This document shows, one piece after another, positions 25,045 to 33,259 of a stretch of DNA of 64,000 nt. Each line of letters starts with the position of its first letter. Positions within the stretch are counted from its first letter, which is position 1. The stretch covers positions 33,462 through 97,461 of the forward strand of contig NZ_BSFQ01000028.1 of the NCBI RefSeq assembly GCF_027922425.1, in the 5' to 3' direction. Made by a program: the position numbers and the translations under genes. The DNA is from Pseudonocardia halophobica. GTDB taxonomy: Bacteria; Actinomycetota; Actinomycetes; Mycobacteriales; Pseudonocardiaceae. Below the pieces are notes generated by a model that saw only the letters and a program-made list of their open reading frames with translations, did not search any database and was not told the origin of the DNA.

Positions 25045-26186
25045 GCCGGCCCCAGCACACGGTAGATCTCCCGCACGTACCCGGCGCTGCGGTCGGAGCC
25101 GATGATGCCCGGCGCCATGCGGTTCATCATGTAGGAGATCGTCAGCCGCCGGCCGAGATCCATGATGATCATCGAGCCGCCCCAGCCACCCCAGAAGCAG
25201 ATCCGCTCGTCCGGGATGTACGGCAGCGTCTCCCGTTGCGGCAGGCCGTAGCCGATGCCCCACCGCAGCGGAACGCCGAGGACGAGGTCGACGCCCTGCG
25301 CCTGCTCGTCGAAGATCAGCTCGATGGTCGCCGGGGAGAGCAGGCGGACACCGTCGACCTCGCCGCCGCGGGCGATCGCGGACAGCATCCGGGCGACCGA
25401 GCGGGCGTTGCCGTGGCCGTTCGCGCCGCCGATCTCGGCGCGGCGCCAGGCCTCGGTGTTCGCGTCCTCGGCGTCGACGAGCGGGCCGGTGAGCGTCCGC
25501 ACCGCCGGGCTGTTCGGGTCCGCGCCCGAGAGGTCGACGGTCACGGGCGGCGGGGGGACGACGTCGGCGATCCGGCCCCACGCCTTCTCCGGCGCGCCGA
25601 TGGTGAAGTCGGCGTCGAGCGGGCCGGCGATCTCCTGAGCGACGAACTCGGTGAGGGTCCGGCCGTCGACGCGCCGGATCAGCTCGCCGAGCAGGTGCCC
25701 GTAGTTGAGCGCGTGGTAGCCCGACGCCGTGCCCGGTTCCCACCACGGCGCCTGGGCCGCCATCCGGGCGGCCGCCCGCTCGGCGTCGTACATGTCCTCG
25801 ACCGTGGCCGGCCGGTCCAGCCCGGAGACGCCGGAGGTGTGCGAGAGCAGGTGCCGGACCTGCACGTCCTCCTTGCCCGCCGCCGCGAAGTCCGGCCAGT
25901 ACCGCGCCACCGGGGCATGGACGTCGAGCTGCCCGCGGTCGACCAGCATCAGCGTGGCCAGCGCGGTCACCGTCTTGGTGGTCGACCAGACGTTGACGAT
26001 CGTGTGCTCGTCCCATGCCGTGGTGCGGGCCTGGTCGCGGTACCCGCCCCAGAGGTCGACGACGCGGTCGCCGTCGAGGTCCACGACCAGCGACGCACCC
26101 AGCTCCTCGCCGCTGTCGAGGTGGGCCTGCAGCTGTCCGCGCAGCGGGTCGAAACGGTCCTCGCAGGTGCCCTGGAGCTCGGCCAT
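25041..26186 (-). CDS. Serine hydrolase, class C beta-lactamase/esterase family
   Basis: A 381-residue protein with the SxxK motif STTK at residues 68-71 (NVWSTTKTVTA), the YxN-like region SGYHALNYGHLLGELIRR and a WGGWGGS segment near the C-terminal KTG position. The family includes EstB-type esterases. No signal peptide is seen, so it is probably cytoplasmic and acts on an ester. The ATG at 26186 has GGAGAG upstream. It lies 38 bases after the TetR gene and overlaps the CoA ligase, so it likely hydrolyses an ester to the acid activated by the ligase (inferred). Confidence 0.88.
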   Translation of the reverse strand: MAELQGTCEDRFDPLRGQLQAHLDSGEELGASLVVDLDGDRVVDLWGGYRDQARTTAWDEHTIVNVWSTTKTVTALATLMLVDRGQLDVHAPVARYWPDFAAAGKEDVQVRHLLSHTSGVSGLDRPATVEDMYDAERAAARMAAQAPWWEPGTASGYHALNYGHLLGELIRRVDGRTLTEFVAQEIAGPLDADFTIGAPEKAWGRIADVVPPPPVTVDLSGADPNSPAVRTLTGPLVDAEDANTEAWRRAEIGGANGHGNARSVARMLSAIARGGEVDGVRLLSPATIELIFDEQAQGVDLVLGVPLRWGIGYGLPQRETLPYIPDERICFWGGWGGSMIIMDLGRRLTISYMMNRMAPGIIGSDRSAGYVREIYRVLGPA

Positions 26187-26224
26187 GATCGGTGCTCTCC
26201 TCGTCGAGTGCGGTCGTGCGGGGG

Positions 26225-26824
26225 TCAGGGGGTGGGAACGCGGGCCGCCCCGTGCAGCAGGGCGGTGACCGCGAGCTCGACCTTGGCGGCGTCGGGCGGG
26301 TCCCCGGTGAGCAGGTCGGCGTAGATGAACGACTCGGCGATCCGCACCACCAGGTAGGCGAGGTCGCCGAGCGGCATCGAGGTGCGCAGGTGCCCGCGGC
26401 CGCACTCCTCGGCGAGCAGCCGCTCGACCGCGCCGACGACGTGCTGCTGCAGCGGGCTGGCCTTCGTCGTGATCAACCGCAGCGCGCGCTCGGTGTCGCG
26501 CTGCAGGAAGGAGCGGTAGTACGGCGCGTCGATCAGGGCCTGGGAGAAGTCGCGCAGGATCCGCCCGATCCGCTCGGGCCCGGATCCGGGCGCGGCGGCC
26601 GCCGCGTCGCGCAGAGTGGGGTCGGCGAGTGAGGTCAGCACGGCGACGAGCAGCTGGTCGCGGTTGCCGACCCAGCGGAACAGCGTCGTGCGGTCGACGC
26701 CGAGCCGGCCTGCGATCCGCTGCAGGTCGATGCGTTCACCCGCCATGAAGGCGCGGCGGGCGAGCCGGACCGCCTCCCGGGCGTCCGACCGCACCGCGGT
26801 CCGGCTGTGATCGGCGACACCCAC
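26225..26824 (-). CDS. TetR-family transcriptional regulator
   Basis: A 199-residue regulator. The N-terminal helix-turn-helix region is DLQRIAGRLGVDRTTLFRWVGNRDQLL (residues ~33-60), followed by an all-helical ligand-binding domain. The GTG at 26824 has no clear ribosome-binding site, so the start is uncertain. It heads the operon with the serine hydrolase and CoA ligase and likely controls it. Direct repeats of GTTGCAGC lie just upstream and may be its binding sites. Confidence 0.82.
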   Translation of the reverse strand: MGVADHSRTAVRSDAREAVRLARRAFMAGERIDLQRIAGRLGVDRTTLFRWVGNRDQLLVAVLTSLADPTLRDAAAAAPGSGPERIGRILRDFSQALIDAPYYRSFLQRDTERALRLITTKASPLQQHVVGAVERLLAEECGRGHLRTSMPLGDLAYLVVRIAESFIYADLLTGDPPDAAKVELAVTALLHGAARVPTP

Positions 26825-26845
26825 TCGTGCAGCATATGGTCAGGA

Positions 26846-26876
26846 TGTTGCAGCGAACAAGCAGAACGTTGCAGCC
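26846..26876. promoter_or_regulatory. Direct repeats upstream of the TetR operon
   Basis: GTTGCAGC occurs twice, near 26847 and near 26869, about 22 bases apart (two helical turns) just upstream of the TetR gene. Such spacing suits cooperative binding. The function is inferred from position only, and the repeats lie within the degenerate dioxygenase relic. Confidence 0.3.
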
Positions 26877-26879
26877 GGT

Positions 26880-27125
26880 CGCGCCGCCGTCGTCGCCGAA
26901 GACCGTGTCGCTGTCCAGGCCGACCCGCGAGAAAGTGGTGACGGACCGCTCGTAGCCGGGCTGCGCGTAGACCTGCTCGCACATCTCCTGCGGCAGTGCG
27001 ACCTGCGAGCACTGCGGTCGCACTCCCACACGTACACCGCGACGCCCGCGAACGGCACGCCGTCGCCGGCGATGTCGGTGAGGGACAGCTCGAGGGTCAG
27101 CGGGACGCCCTCGGCGACGACGGCG
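26880..27125 (-). pseudogene. Remnant of an intradiol ring-cleavage dioxygenase-like gene
   Basis: One minus-strand frame reads GVPLTLELSLTDIAGDGVPFAGVAVYVWECD, typical of the start of the beta-sandwich of secreted intradiol-dioxygenase-like proteins. Another frame directly afterwards reads SQVALPQEMCEQVYAQPGYE… then FSRVGLDSDTVFGDD, typical of the C-terminal part. The central segment with the Fe ligands (about 70 residues) is missing and the frame changes, so this is a deletion relic. It abuts the 3' end of the NTF2-like gene at 27097. The substrate of the ancestor is unknown. Confidence 0.65.
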
Positions 27126-27561
27126 GGACGATCGTCGCACCGAGCTGCAGCAGCCGCTGGAGGTCCTGCGCGGTCCGCCAGATCTGCTCGACGCGCCCCT
27201 CGGCGATGCGGAACACGAAGATCGCGGAGAAGACCTGCTCGATCCCCGCTGCGGGCACGCCCAGGAAGGTGTCTTGCTCGCAGACGTTGGTCGCGCGGAC
27301 GACCACCTTGTCGCCCTCGGCGATCACGTCCTCGACGACCCAGCGCTGCCGGATCCGGCCGAACGACGCGACCAGCGCGCGGATCCCGTCGGGTCCCGGC
27401 GGCAGGCCGGGCGGGCCGCCGGCCATCGACCACGTGGGCGACGCGGTGCGGCAGAGCTCCTCGACGTCGCCCGCGGAGATCAGGTCGAGCCAGCGCGCGG
27501 CCAGCTCCTTCGGGGCCGGCGGCACGGTCCGAGTTGTCAGGGTGGGTGCGGTGGTGGTCAT
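27097..27561 (-). CDS. NTF2/SnoaL-like protein (ester cyclase/limonene-hydrolase-type fold)
   Basis: A 154-residue single-domain protein of the NTF2 superfamily (ELAARWLDLISAGDVEELCRTASPTWSM, RWVVEDVIAEGDKVVVRAT, VFRIAEGRVEQIWRTAQDLQRLLQLG). The ATG at 27561 follows a purine-rich stretch. The last ~15 residues (VPPSSPRASR) look non-native, because a dioxygenase relic begins at about 27125; the original C-terminus may have been lost. Its promoter carries the motif shared with the genes at 36791, 39894, 40393, 43555 and 45018, so it probably belongs to the same regulon. Reaction unknown. Confidence 0.75.
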   Translation of the reverse strand: MTTTAPTLTTRTVPPAPKELAARWLDLISAGDVEELCRTASPTWSMAGGPPGLPPGPDGIRALVASFGRIRQRWVVEDVIAEGDKVVVRATNVCEQDTFLGVPAAGIEQVFSAIFVFRIAEGRVEQIWRTAQDLQRLLQLGATIVPPSSPRASR

Positions 27562-27619
27562 GTCGGGTCCTCTCGCTTCGGGTGAGGGGGAGAGCGTGGC
27601 CCGGCGGGCCCGTGCCGCC

Positions 27620-27648
27620 CATCGGTGGGCGCTGCCCATATCGGCGGC
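27620..27648 (-). promoter_or_regulatory. Shared promoter motif (copy A)
   Basis: The plus strand reads CATCGGTGGGCGCTGCCCAT followed by ATCGG, starting 59 bases before the NTF2-like start codon. The same layout (CATCGGT, 6 bases, TGCCCAT or equivalent, then TCGG) occurs at 37254, 40219, 40282, 44846 and 44921. The copy faces the gene at 27097-27561. Confidence 0.65.
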
Positions 27649-27801
27649 GCACCGCTGCCCACACCGGGGCGACCGACCACCGATCGTCGCGACCGATGGG
27701 CCCGAACGGGCGTCCGATCGGCGGTGATGATGTGATCTGCTGGTTCCGCGGACCGCGATGGACCGCGACACTGCACACGAACACGACGAGAGGGGTGTCA
27801 G

Positions 27802-28347
27802 GTGGCCGACGGCGACGCCGATCTGCCGAAGTCGATCCAGGGTGAGCAGCTGGAGGAGACGGGGATCGTCCGGGCCTCGGACGAGGACGTCGACCTCTAC
27901 GTCGACCGCGTCTCCGACGAGGTCCTGGCGTGCCGGGAACGCGGCCGCCACCTGTTCCCCACGATCCGGCAGGCGGGGATCCACTTCACCGAGGTGGACG
28001 ACGAGGGATTGTTCGTCCGCCGTCTGACCTGCACGTGCTGCCTGCTCGCCGTCAAGGTGGAGAGGTGGGAGGGCGTGCGGCAGCGGGGTCGGACCCGGTT
28101 CCACCGGGTCGCGTCCAACCTCGAGTACCGGACCGGTCCGGAGGGGCAGACCTACCTCGCGGAGACCGGACGCGGCCGCATGACGCCGCGGCAGATCGGC
28201 GACTCGGTGGCCTCGAAGGCGCTGGCGGGCCAGACCCTGTCCGCCCTGCGCAAGGCGGCCAAGGAGGCCGCGAAGGAGGCGGCCAAGGAGGCCGGCGGCG
28301 CGGCCGGGCGGAAGCGCGCCGCGCGGACCACGGCCGAGGCGGGCTGA
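27802..28347 (+). CDS. Conserved hypothetical protein with Lys/Ala-rich tail
   Basis: A 181-residue protein. The body (residues 1-120) is acidic and includes a CTCC segment (RRLTCTCCLLAVKVERW). The C-terminal 55 residues are a basic repeat-like helix (KAAKEAAKEAAKEAGG then RKRAARTT), similar in style to histone-H1-like tails of actinobacterial nucleoid proteins. The GTG at 27802 is taken as start. Three bases separate it from an Lsr2-like gene, so a DNA-associated role is plausible. No enzyme motif is seen. Confidence 0.7.
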   Translation: MADGDADLPKSIQGEQLEETGIVRASDEDVDLYVDRVSDEVLACRERGRHLFPTIRQAGIHFTEVDDEGLFVRRLTCTCCLLAVKVERWEGVRQRGRTRFHRVASNLEYRTGPEGQTYLAETGRGRMTPRQIGDSVASKALAGQTLSALRKAAKEAAKEAAKEAGGAAGRKRAARTTAEAG

Positions 28348-28350
28348 TCG

Positions 28351-28722
28351 ATGGGCATCAGGGAGATCCGGTACTGCGACCTCACGGGCTCCGAACAGGA
28401 CGTCGAGTCGCACGAGCTGAACATCGACCAGATGCGGGTGCAGATCGACCTGGCGGCTCCGGAGTACCGCAAGCTGCTGGGGCTGCTGCAGCCCTACATC
28501 GACGCCGGCCGGGTGGACGCGTCGATCCCGGACCTGCGGTCGGCCGTGAAGCGCGGCGGGAGCGGCCAGGTCAGCACGAGCACGGGGCTCACCGCCGAGG
28601 AGCGCGAGCAGCTGCGGCAGTGGGCCGAGGACAAGGGGATCGAGGTCCCCTCCAACAACCGGTTCAAGCGGTCGCTGGTCGAGCAGTGGCGCGAGGAGCG
28701 GGCGGCGGACCAACCGGCCTGA
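28351..28722 (+). CDS. Lsr2-like nucleoid-associated DNA-binding protein
   Basis: A 123-residue protein. The N-terminal half (REIRYCDLTGSEQDVESHELNIDQMRVQIDLA) resembles the Lsr2 dimerisation domain. The C-terminal ~40 residues (LTAEEREQLRQWAEDKGIEVPSNNRFKRSLVEQW) match the Lsr2 DNA-binding helix pair. Classical Lsr2 carries an RGR AT-hook between two helices; here PSNNR stands in that place, so sequence preference may differ. It is co-transcribed with the Lys/Ala-tailed protein and ends before a strong bidirectional terminator. Confidence 0.75.
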   Translation: MGIREIRYCDLTGSEQDVESHELNIDQMRVQIDLAAPEYRKLLGLLQPYIDAGRVDASIPDLRSAVKRGGSGQVSTSTGLTAEEREQLRQWAEDKGIEVPSNNRFKRSLVEQWREERAADQPA

Positions 28723-28771
28723 TCGCCCCGGTCGTCCGGCCGTTCACGTCGTGCGGCCGCGTCGAACGCAC

Positions 28772-28811
28772 CGGGCGGTGTCCCGCGGCCGTGGCCGCCG
28801 GACACCGCCCG
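28772..28811. terminator. Bidirectional terminator hairpin
   Basis: CGGGCGGTGTCC (28772-28783) pairs perfectly with GGACACCGCCCG (28800-28811). It lies between the converging Lsr2-like and MHS transporter genes. No T-run follows, as is usual in high-GC actinobacteria. Confidence 0.75.
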
Positions 28812-28821
28812 ATGACGACCG

Positions 28822-30135
28822 TCAGGCCCGGGCGGGGGTCGAGGCCTCCGTCGACTCGCCCAGGTCGATGGTGGCGGTCTCGCGGAGCGCGAGGATGCAG
28901 GCGACCGTGACCACGCACCCGGCCGCGATGATGATCGAGACCGTGGTGGTGCCGCCGCCCCCGGCGAGGACCGAGGCGAACACGACGGGCGCGACGCCCG
29001 CGCCGATCCCCGCGATCTGGTAGCCGAGCGAGGCGCCGGTGTAGCGGGCCCGGGTGGAGAACAGCTCGGTGTACAGCGCGGCGAGCGGGCCGTACATGCA
29101 CGCGTGCACCACACCCTGCCCGACGACGACGGCCACCGCGAGCAGGAACGTCGAACCGCTGTCGATCAGCGGGAACAGCAGGAACGCCCAGACCGCCATG
29201 GCGACCGCGCCGGCGAGGACCAGCGGACGGCGGCCGAAGCGGTCCGACAGCGCGGAGAACCCGATGATGCCGGCGATCGCGGCGACCGACGAGACGGTGA
29301 GGGCGTTGAGCACGGTCTGCCGGGGGAAGCCGGCCTGCACGGCGTAGGAGATGACGAAGGTCGTCAGCGTGCCCTGCGCGACGAAGGCGCCGAAGCCGAC
29401 ACCGATCGACAGGAGCAGGTTGCGCGGGTGGTTGCGCAGCACGTCGAGCAGCGGCGGCGCGGCGGGCTTCGTGCGGGCGGCCTCGGCGAACACCGGCGTC
29501 TCGGCGACGCGCGCCCGGACGAACAGGCCGACGGCGAGCAGCACGACGCTGAGCAGGAACGGGATCCGCCAGCCCCAGGCGAGGAAGGCCTGCTCGCCGG
29601 TCGCGCCGGCCGACAGCGCCAGGACCAGGGTGGACAGCACCATGCCGCTGGGCGCGCCGGCGTTGGTGAAGCTCGCCCACAGCCCGCGCCGCGAGGTGGC
29701 GTGCTCCGCGGACATCAGCACCGCGCCGCCCCACTCCCCGCCGACCGCGACGCCCTGGACCACGCGCAGCAGCACGAGCAGGACCGGTGCCCAGCCGCCG
29801 ATCTGCGCCGAGGTGGGCAGCAGGCCGATGAGGGTGCTGCCCACGCCCATCAGCGTCATGCTCAGCACGAGCATCCGCTTGCGGCCCAGGCGGTCGCCGA
29901 AGTGTCCGAACAGGATCCCGCCGAGCGGCCGGGCGAAGTACCCGGTGGCCAGCGTGCCGAAGCTGGCGACCGTCCCGACCAGCGGGTCGAGGTTCGCGAA
30001 GAAGACCTTGTTGAACACGACGGCCGAGGCCGTGGCGTAGAGCAGGAAGTCGTAGTACTCGATCACGCTGCCGAGGTAGCTCGACAGCACGGCCCGGCGC
30101 AGCTGGCTGCGCGGGTGCGGCTGCGGGTGCGTCAT
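28822..30135 (-). CDS. MFS transporter, metabolite:H+ symporter (MHS) family
   Basis: A 437-residue, 12-helix symporter with SSYLGSVIEYYDFLLYATASA at helix 1, GHFGDRLGRKRMLV (motif A) and GVAVGGEWGGAVLMSAEHA. Such proteins import organic acids with protons. It is divergent from a MarR regulator whose candidate operator lies between them (30199-30222), and the same operator precedes the acyl-CoA operon at 30843. It is therefore the probable importer for that pathway. Confidence 0.9.
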   Translation of the reverse strand: MTHPQPHPRSQLRRAVLSSYLGSVIEYYDFLLYATASAVVFNKVFFANLDPLVGTVASFGTLATGYFARPLGGILFGHFGDRLGRKRMLVLSMTLMGVGSTLIGLLPTSAQIGGWAPVLLVLLRVVQGVAVGGEWGGAVLMSAEHATSRRGLWASFTNAGAPSGMVLSTLVLALSAGATGEQAFLAWGWRIPFLLSVVLLAVGLFVRARVAETPVFAEAARTKPAAPPLLDVLRNHPRNLLLSIGVGFGAFVAQGTLTTFVISYAVQAGFPRQTVLNALTVSSVAAIAGIIGFSALSDRFGRRPLVLAGAVAMAVWAFLLFPLIDSGSTFLLAVAVVVGQGVVHACMYGPLAALYTELFSTRARYTGASLGYQIAGIGAGVAPVVFASVLAGGGGTTTVSIIIAAGCVVTVACILALRETATIDLGESTEASTPARA

Positions 30136-30198
30136 TGCGGTGCCCTGTCTGCTGGATGACCGGCCCGGGAGCCGGGCGCGTCGATGGGCGCCGATGGT

Positions 30199-30222
30199 AA
30201 GGAGCTTGATACCCGAGGTCAA
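30199..30222. promoter_or_regulatory. MarR operator candidate, transporter side
   Basis: The 24-base element begins AAGGAGCTTGATA and ends AGGTCAA. Its near-exact inverted copy lies at 30737-30758, on the other side of the MarR gene. It sits in the divergent promoter region of the MHS and MarR genes. Confidence 0.6.
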
Positions 30223-30260
30223 TGGCTGACCGGTCTCAGGTTTCCGAATACCCTCGCGGC

Positions 30261-30740
30261 ATGACCCAGTCAGCGGCCCGTCCGGCCGGCCGGCGCGGCC
30301 AGCGCCTGACCTACCTGGTGAAACGGCTCGAGATGGCCGAGCGCGCGCGGATGGAGGAGGTGCTGCGGCCGCTCGGGGTCACGCTGCACCAGTACACGGC
30401 GCTGAGCATCCTCGAGGCCCGCGAGGGGCTGTCGTCGGCGCAGCTGGCGCGCCGGCACGTCGTCACGCCGCAGGCGATGCACCAGCTGATCGCGACCATG
30501 GAGCGCGACCGGCTCATCGAGCGGCGCCCGGACGAGGCGAACCGGCGGATCCTGCGGGCGTGGCTGACCGGGCACGGCGTGCAGGTGCTGAAGGAGTGCC
30601 ACCGGGCGGTCGACGACGTCGAGGAGCGGATGCTCTCCACGCTCACCCCCGAGGAGGCCCTGGCCTTCGGTAGCGCGCTGGAGCGGTGCCTGGAGTCGCT
30701 GACCGTGGTACCGGGAGGTGACGTCGCCCCTACCGCTTGA
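30261..30740 (+). CDS. MarR-family transcriptional regulator
   Basis: A 159-residue winged-helix regulator: LHQYTALSILEAREGLSSAQLARRHVVTPQAMHQLIATMERDRLIERRPDEANRRILRAWLT spans the DNA-binding region, with the wing at DEANRR. The ATG at 30261 gives a typical MarR length; an in-frame ATG at 30222 would add 13 residues. Near-identical operator candidates lie on both sides of the gene, so it likely represses the divergent MHS transporter, itself and the downstream acyl-CoA operon until a CoA ester or acid ligand binds. Confidence 0.88.
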   Translation: MTQSAARPAGRRGQRLTYLVKRLEMAERARMEEVLRPLGVTLHQYTALSILEAREGLSSAQLARRHVVTPQAMHQLIATMERDRLIERRPDEANRRILRAWLTGHGVQVLKECHRAVDDVEERMLSTLTPEEALAFGSALERCLESLTVVPGGDVAPTA

Positions 30741-30758
30741 CTCGATATCAAGCTCCTT
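30737..30758. promoter_or_regulatory. MarR operator candidate, acyl-CoA operon side
   Basis: TTGACTCGATATCAAGCTCC begins this 22-base element, the reverse complement of the element at 30199-30222 with two bases fewer in the middle. It ends 84 bases before the start of the acyl-CoA ligase gene. Confidence 0.6.
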
Positions 30759-30842
30759 GCTACTAATTCGGTGTCAGGGAGCTTGAGCGCAAGTGGGCTC
30801 CATGGTCCCGATCGACCCGGCCGCACCAACGGTGGTGGACGC

Positions 30843-32438
30843 ATGAACCCGACTCTCGTCGCCGGTCCCAACGCGGGCCTGGGGACCTGGCCCGCGCGGC
30901 GGGCCCGGATCACCCCGGACCGCGTGGCGCTGAGCGACCCGCACCGCTCGCTCACCTACGCCGGGCTCGCGGGCCGCGTGGCCCGGTACGCCGGGGCGCT
31001 GCGCCGGCTCGGCGTGGGCCCGGGTGACCGGGTCGCCTACGCCGGGGTGAACGCCGTCGAGGTGTTCGAGACCTTCTTCGCGACGTGGCTGCTCGGGGCG
31101 ATCGCGGTCCCGCTCAACCACCGCCTGTCCGGGCCCGAGATCCGGTTCATGCTGGAGGACTCCGGGGCGTCCGTCCTGGTGCACAGCGCGGACACGGACG
31201 CGCTGGTCGCTACCGCGCTCGGCGCACGGCCGGCCGCGCTGCGACACCTCGTCGCGGTGCACGGCGGCGCCGACCGCCTCGACTACGAGGCCGAGATCGC
31301 CGCCGGTCCGGAGCTCGCGGCCGAGCCCGCGGTCTCCCTCGACGACCCGGCGTTGATCCTCTACACGTCCGGTACGACGGGTCGGCCGAAGGGTGCCGTC
31401 CTGACCCACGGCAACCTGACCTGGAACACCGTCAACTTCCTCGCGCACGTCGACGTGCTGAGCACCGACCGCGCGCTGTGCATCGCCCCGCTGTTCCACT
31501 GCGTCGGGCTCGGCCAGGTCACGCTGCCCACCCTGTTCAAGGGCGGCAGCGTCGAGGTGCTGCCCAAGGCCGATCCCGGGCTGGTCCTGGAGCGGATCTC
31601 CGCGGGGCGGATCACCGGTTTCTCCGCGGTGCCGACGATGCTGCAGATGATGTGCGAGCACCCGGGCTGGGCGGCCACCGACCTGAGCTCGCTCACCCTG
31701 GTGCAGTACGGCGGGTCTCCGGTGCAGGAGCGCGTCGCGCGGGCCTGGCTGGACCGTGGGGTGCGGCTGATCCAGGGCTACGGCATGACCGAGGCGGCGC
31801 CGGGGGTCTACATGAGCACCCACGACGGCACCGCCGCGCACCCGACGGCGGTCGGCGTGCCGCACTTCTTCACCGACGTCGCCCAGCTGCGCGACGGGCG
31901 CCCCGAGCCGCCCGGCGGCGAGCCGGCGGAGCTGGTGGTGCGCGGGCCGCACGTGTTCGCGGGGTACTGGGACCTGCCCGCGGAGACCGGGGACAGCCTG
32001 GTCGACGGGCAGTGGTTCCGGACCGGCGACGTGCTGCGGGTCGAGGCGGACGGGTGGGCACACGTCGTCGACCGCGTCAAGGACATGTACATCTCCGGCG
32101 GGGAGAACGTGTACCCCGCCGAGGTGGAGGCCGTCGCGGTGCAGCTCGACGCGGTCGCCGAGTGCGCCGTCGTCGGGGTCGCCGACCCGCGCTGGGGCGA
32201 GGTCGGCGTTGCCTACGTGCAGGTCCGCGAGGGGGCGGCCCTGACCGAGGCGGCGCTGCGCGCCCATCTCGAGTCCGGGCTGGCCCGGTACAAGGTTCCG
32301 AGGTACGTCGAGTTCGTGGCGGAGCTGCCGCGCAACGCCACCGGCAAGCTCCGCCGGGTGGACCTGCGCCGGCGCGCGGCCGACGAGCATCCGAGCGAAC
32401 GGGTCGCGGCGGGGTCGCGGCCGGAGGGAGCGTCATGA
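30843..32438 (+). CDS. Acyl-CoA synthetase (ANL superfamily, FadD-like)
   Basis: A 531-residue AMP-forming ligase. The P-loop YTSGTTGRPKG lies at about 174-184, QGYGMTEAAPGVY near 315, the TGD motif FRTGDVLRVEADGW near 395, the hinge KDMYISGGENVYPAEVE near 415 and the catalytic Lys in LPRNATGKLRRVDL near 500. It activates a carboxylic acid to its CoA ester. It starts the operon with crotonase (ATGA overlap), acetoacetyl-CoA synthetase and 3-hydroxyacyl-CoA dehydrogenase. The exact acid is unknown. Confidence 0.92.
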   Translation: MNPTLVAGPNAGLGTWPARRARITPDRVALSDPHRSLTYAGLAGRVARYAGALRRLGVGPGDRVAYAGVNAVEVFETFFATWLLGAIAVPLNHRLSGPEIRFMLEDSGASVLVHSADTDALVATALGARPAALRHLVAVHGGADRLDYEAEIAAGPELAAEPAVSLDDPALILYTSGTTGRPKGAVLTHGNLTWNTVNFLAHVDVLSTDRALCIAPLFHCVGLGQVTLPTLFKGGSVEVLPKADPGLVLERISAGRITGFSAVPTMLQMMCEHPGWAATDLSSLTLVQYGGSPVQERVARAWLDRGVRLIQGYGMTEAAPGVYMSTHDGTAAHPTAVGVPHFFTDVAQLRDGRPEPPGGEPAELVVRGPHVFAGYWDLPAETGDSLVDGQWFRTGDVLRVEADGWAHVVDRVKDMYISGGENVYPAEVEAVAVQLDAVAECAVVGVADPRWGEVGVAYVQVREGAALTEAALRAHLESGLARYKVPRYVEFVAELPRNATGKLRRVDLRRRAADEHPSERVAAGSRPEGAS

Positions 32439-33259
32439 CCAGCGCCGCACCGCGGCCGGAGCAGCCGGCCGCCGAGGGGGTCGAGGCCCTGCTGCCGAAG
32501 TCGTTGCAGGTCGAGCGGCACGGGGACGTCGCCGTGCTTCGGCTGACCCGGCCCGCCAAGCGCAACGCGCTCGACGACCCGACCGTGCTGGGTGTCGAGA
32601 CCTTCTTCAGCGCGCCGCCGGCCGGCGTGAAGGCCGTGGTGCTCGACGCCGAGGGCGACCACTTCTGCGCGGGCCTCGACCTGTCCGAGCTGACCGAGCG
32701 GGACGCGTTCGAGGGCCTCGAGCACTCGATGATGTGGCACCGCGCGTTCGAGCGGATGGAGCGCGGCCGGCTCCCGGTCGTCGCCGTCCTCAAGGGCGCG
32801 GTCATCGGCGGCGGGCTCGAGCTGGCGTCGGCCACGCACCTGCGGGTCGCCGAGCCGAGCGCGTTCTACGCCCTGCCGGAGGGACAGCACGGCCTGTTCG
32901 TCGGCGGCGGCGGGTCCGTGCGGGTGCCGCGGCTCATCGGCGCGCACCGGATGGCCGACATGATGTTGACCGGCCGGGTCCTCGCGGCCGAGGAGGGGCA
33001 GGCGCTCGGGCTGTCGCACTACCTCGTGGGGCCGGGGGAGGGCCTGGCCAAGGCGGTCGAGCTGGCCCGGAAGATCGCCGCGAACTCACCGGTCACGAAC
33101 TTCGCGGTGCTGCAGGCGCTGCCGCGCATCGCCGAGGCCAACCCGGCCGAGGGCTACCTGATGGAGTCGATGGTCGCCGCGCTGGCGGGCAGCAGCGAGC
33201 AGGCGCAGGAGCGGATGCGGGCGTTCCTCGCGGGCCGGGGCGGGCGGGTCCGCCGGTGA
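32435..33259 (+). CDS. Enoyl-CoA hydratase/isomerase (crotonase) family protein
   Basis: A 274-residue crotonase. The oxyanion loop DHFCAGLDLSEL is near residue 75 and the second block KGAVIGGGLELASATHLRV near 110. The acid residue occurs in YALPEGQHGLFVGGGGSVR, so unlike the crotonase at 16456 the catalytic Glu is present. It overlaps both neighbours by four bases. In this operon it probably hydrates the enoyl-CoA made from the ligase product. Confidence 0.9.
   Translation: MTSAAPRPEQPAAEGVEALLPKSLQVERHGDVAVLRLTRPAKRNALDDPTVLGVETFFSAPPAGVKAVVLDAEGDHFCAGLDLSELTERDAFEGLEHSMMWHRAFERMERGRLPVVAVLKGAVIGGGLELASATHLRVAEPSAFYALPEGQHGLFVGGGGSVRVPRLIGAHRMADMMLTGRVLAAEEGQALGLSHYLVGPGEGLAKAVELARKIAANSPVTNFAVLQALPRIAEANPAEGYLMESMVAALAGSSEQAQERMRAFLAGRGGRVRR

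Noticed and set aside
26880..27125. Functional intradiol dioxygenase
   Set aside because: The iron-ligand region is absent and a frame change is required.
30222..30260. Start of the MarR regulator at ATG 30222
   Set aside because: It would place the start on the operator candidate and add residues not usual for the family; it cannot be excluded fully.
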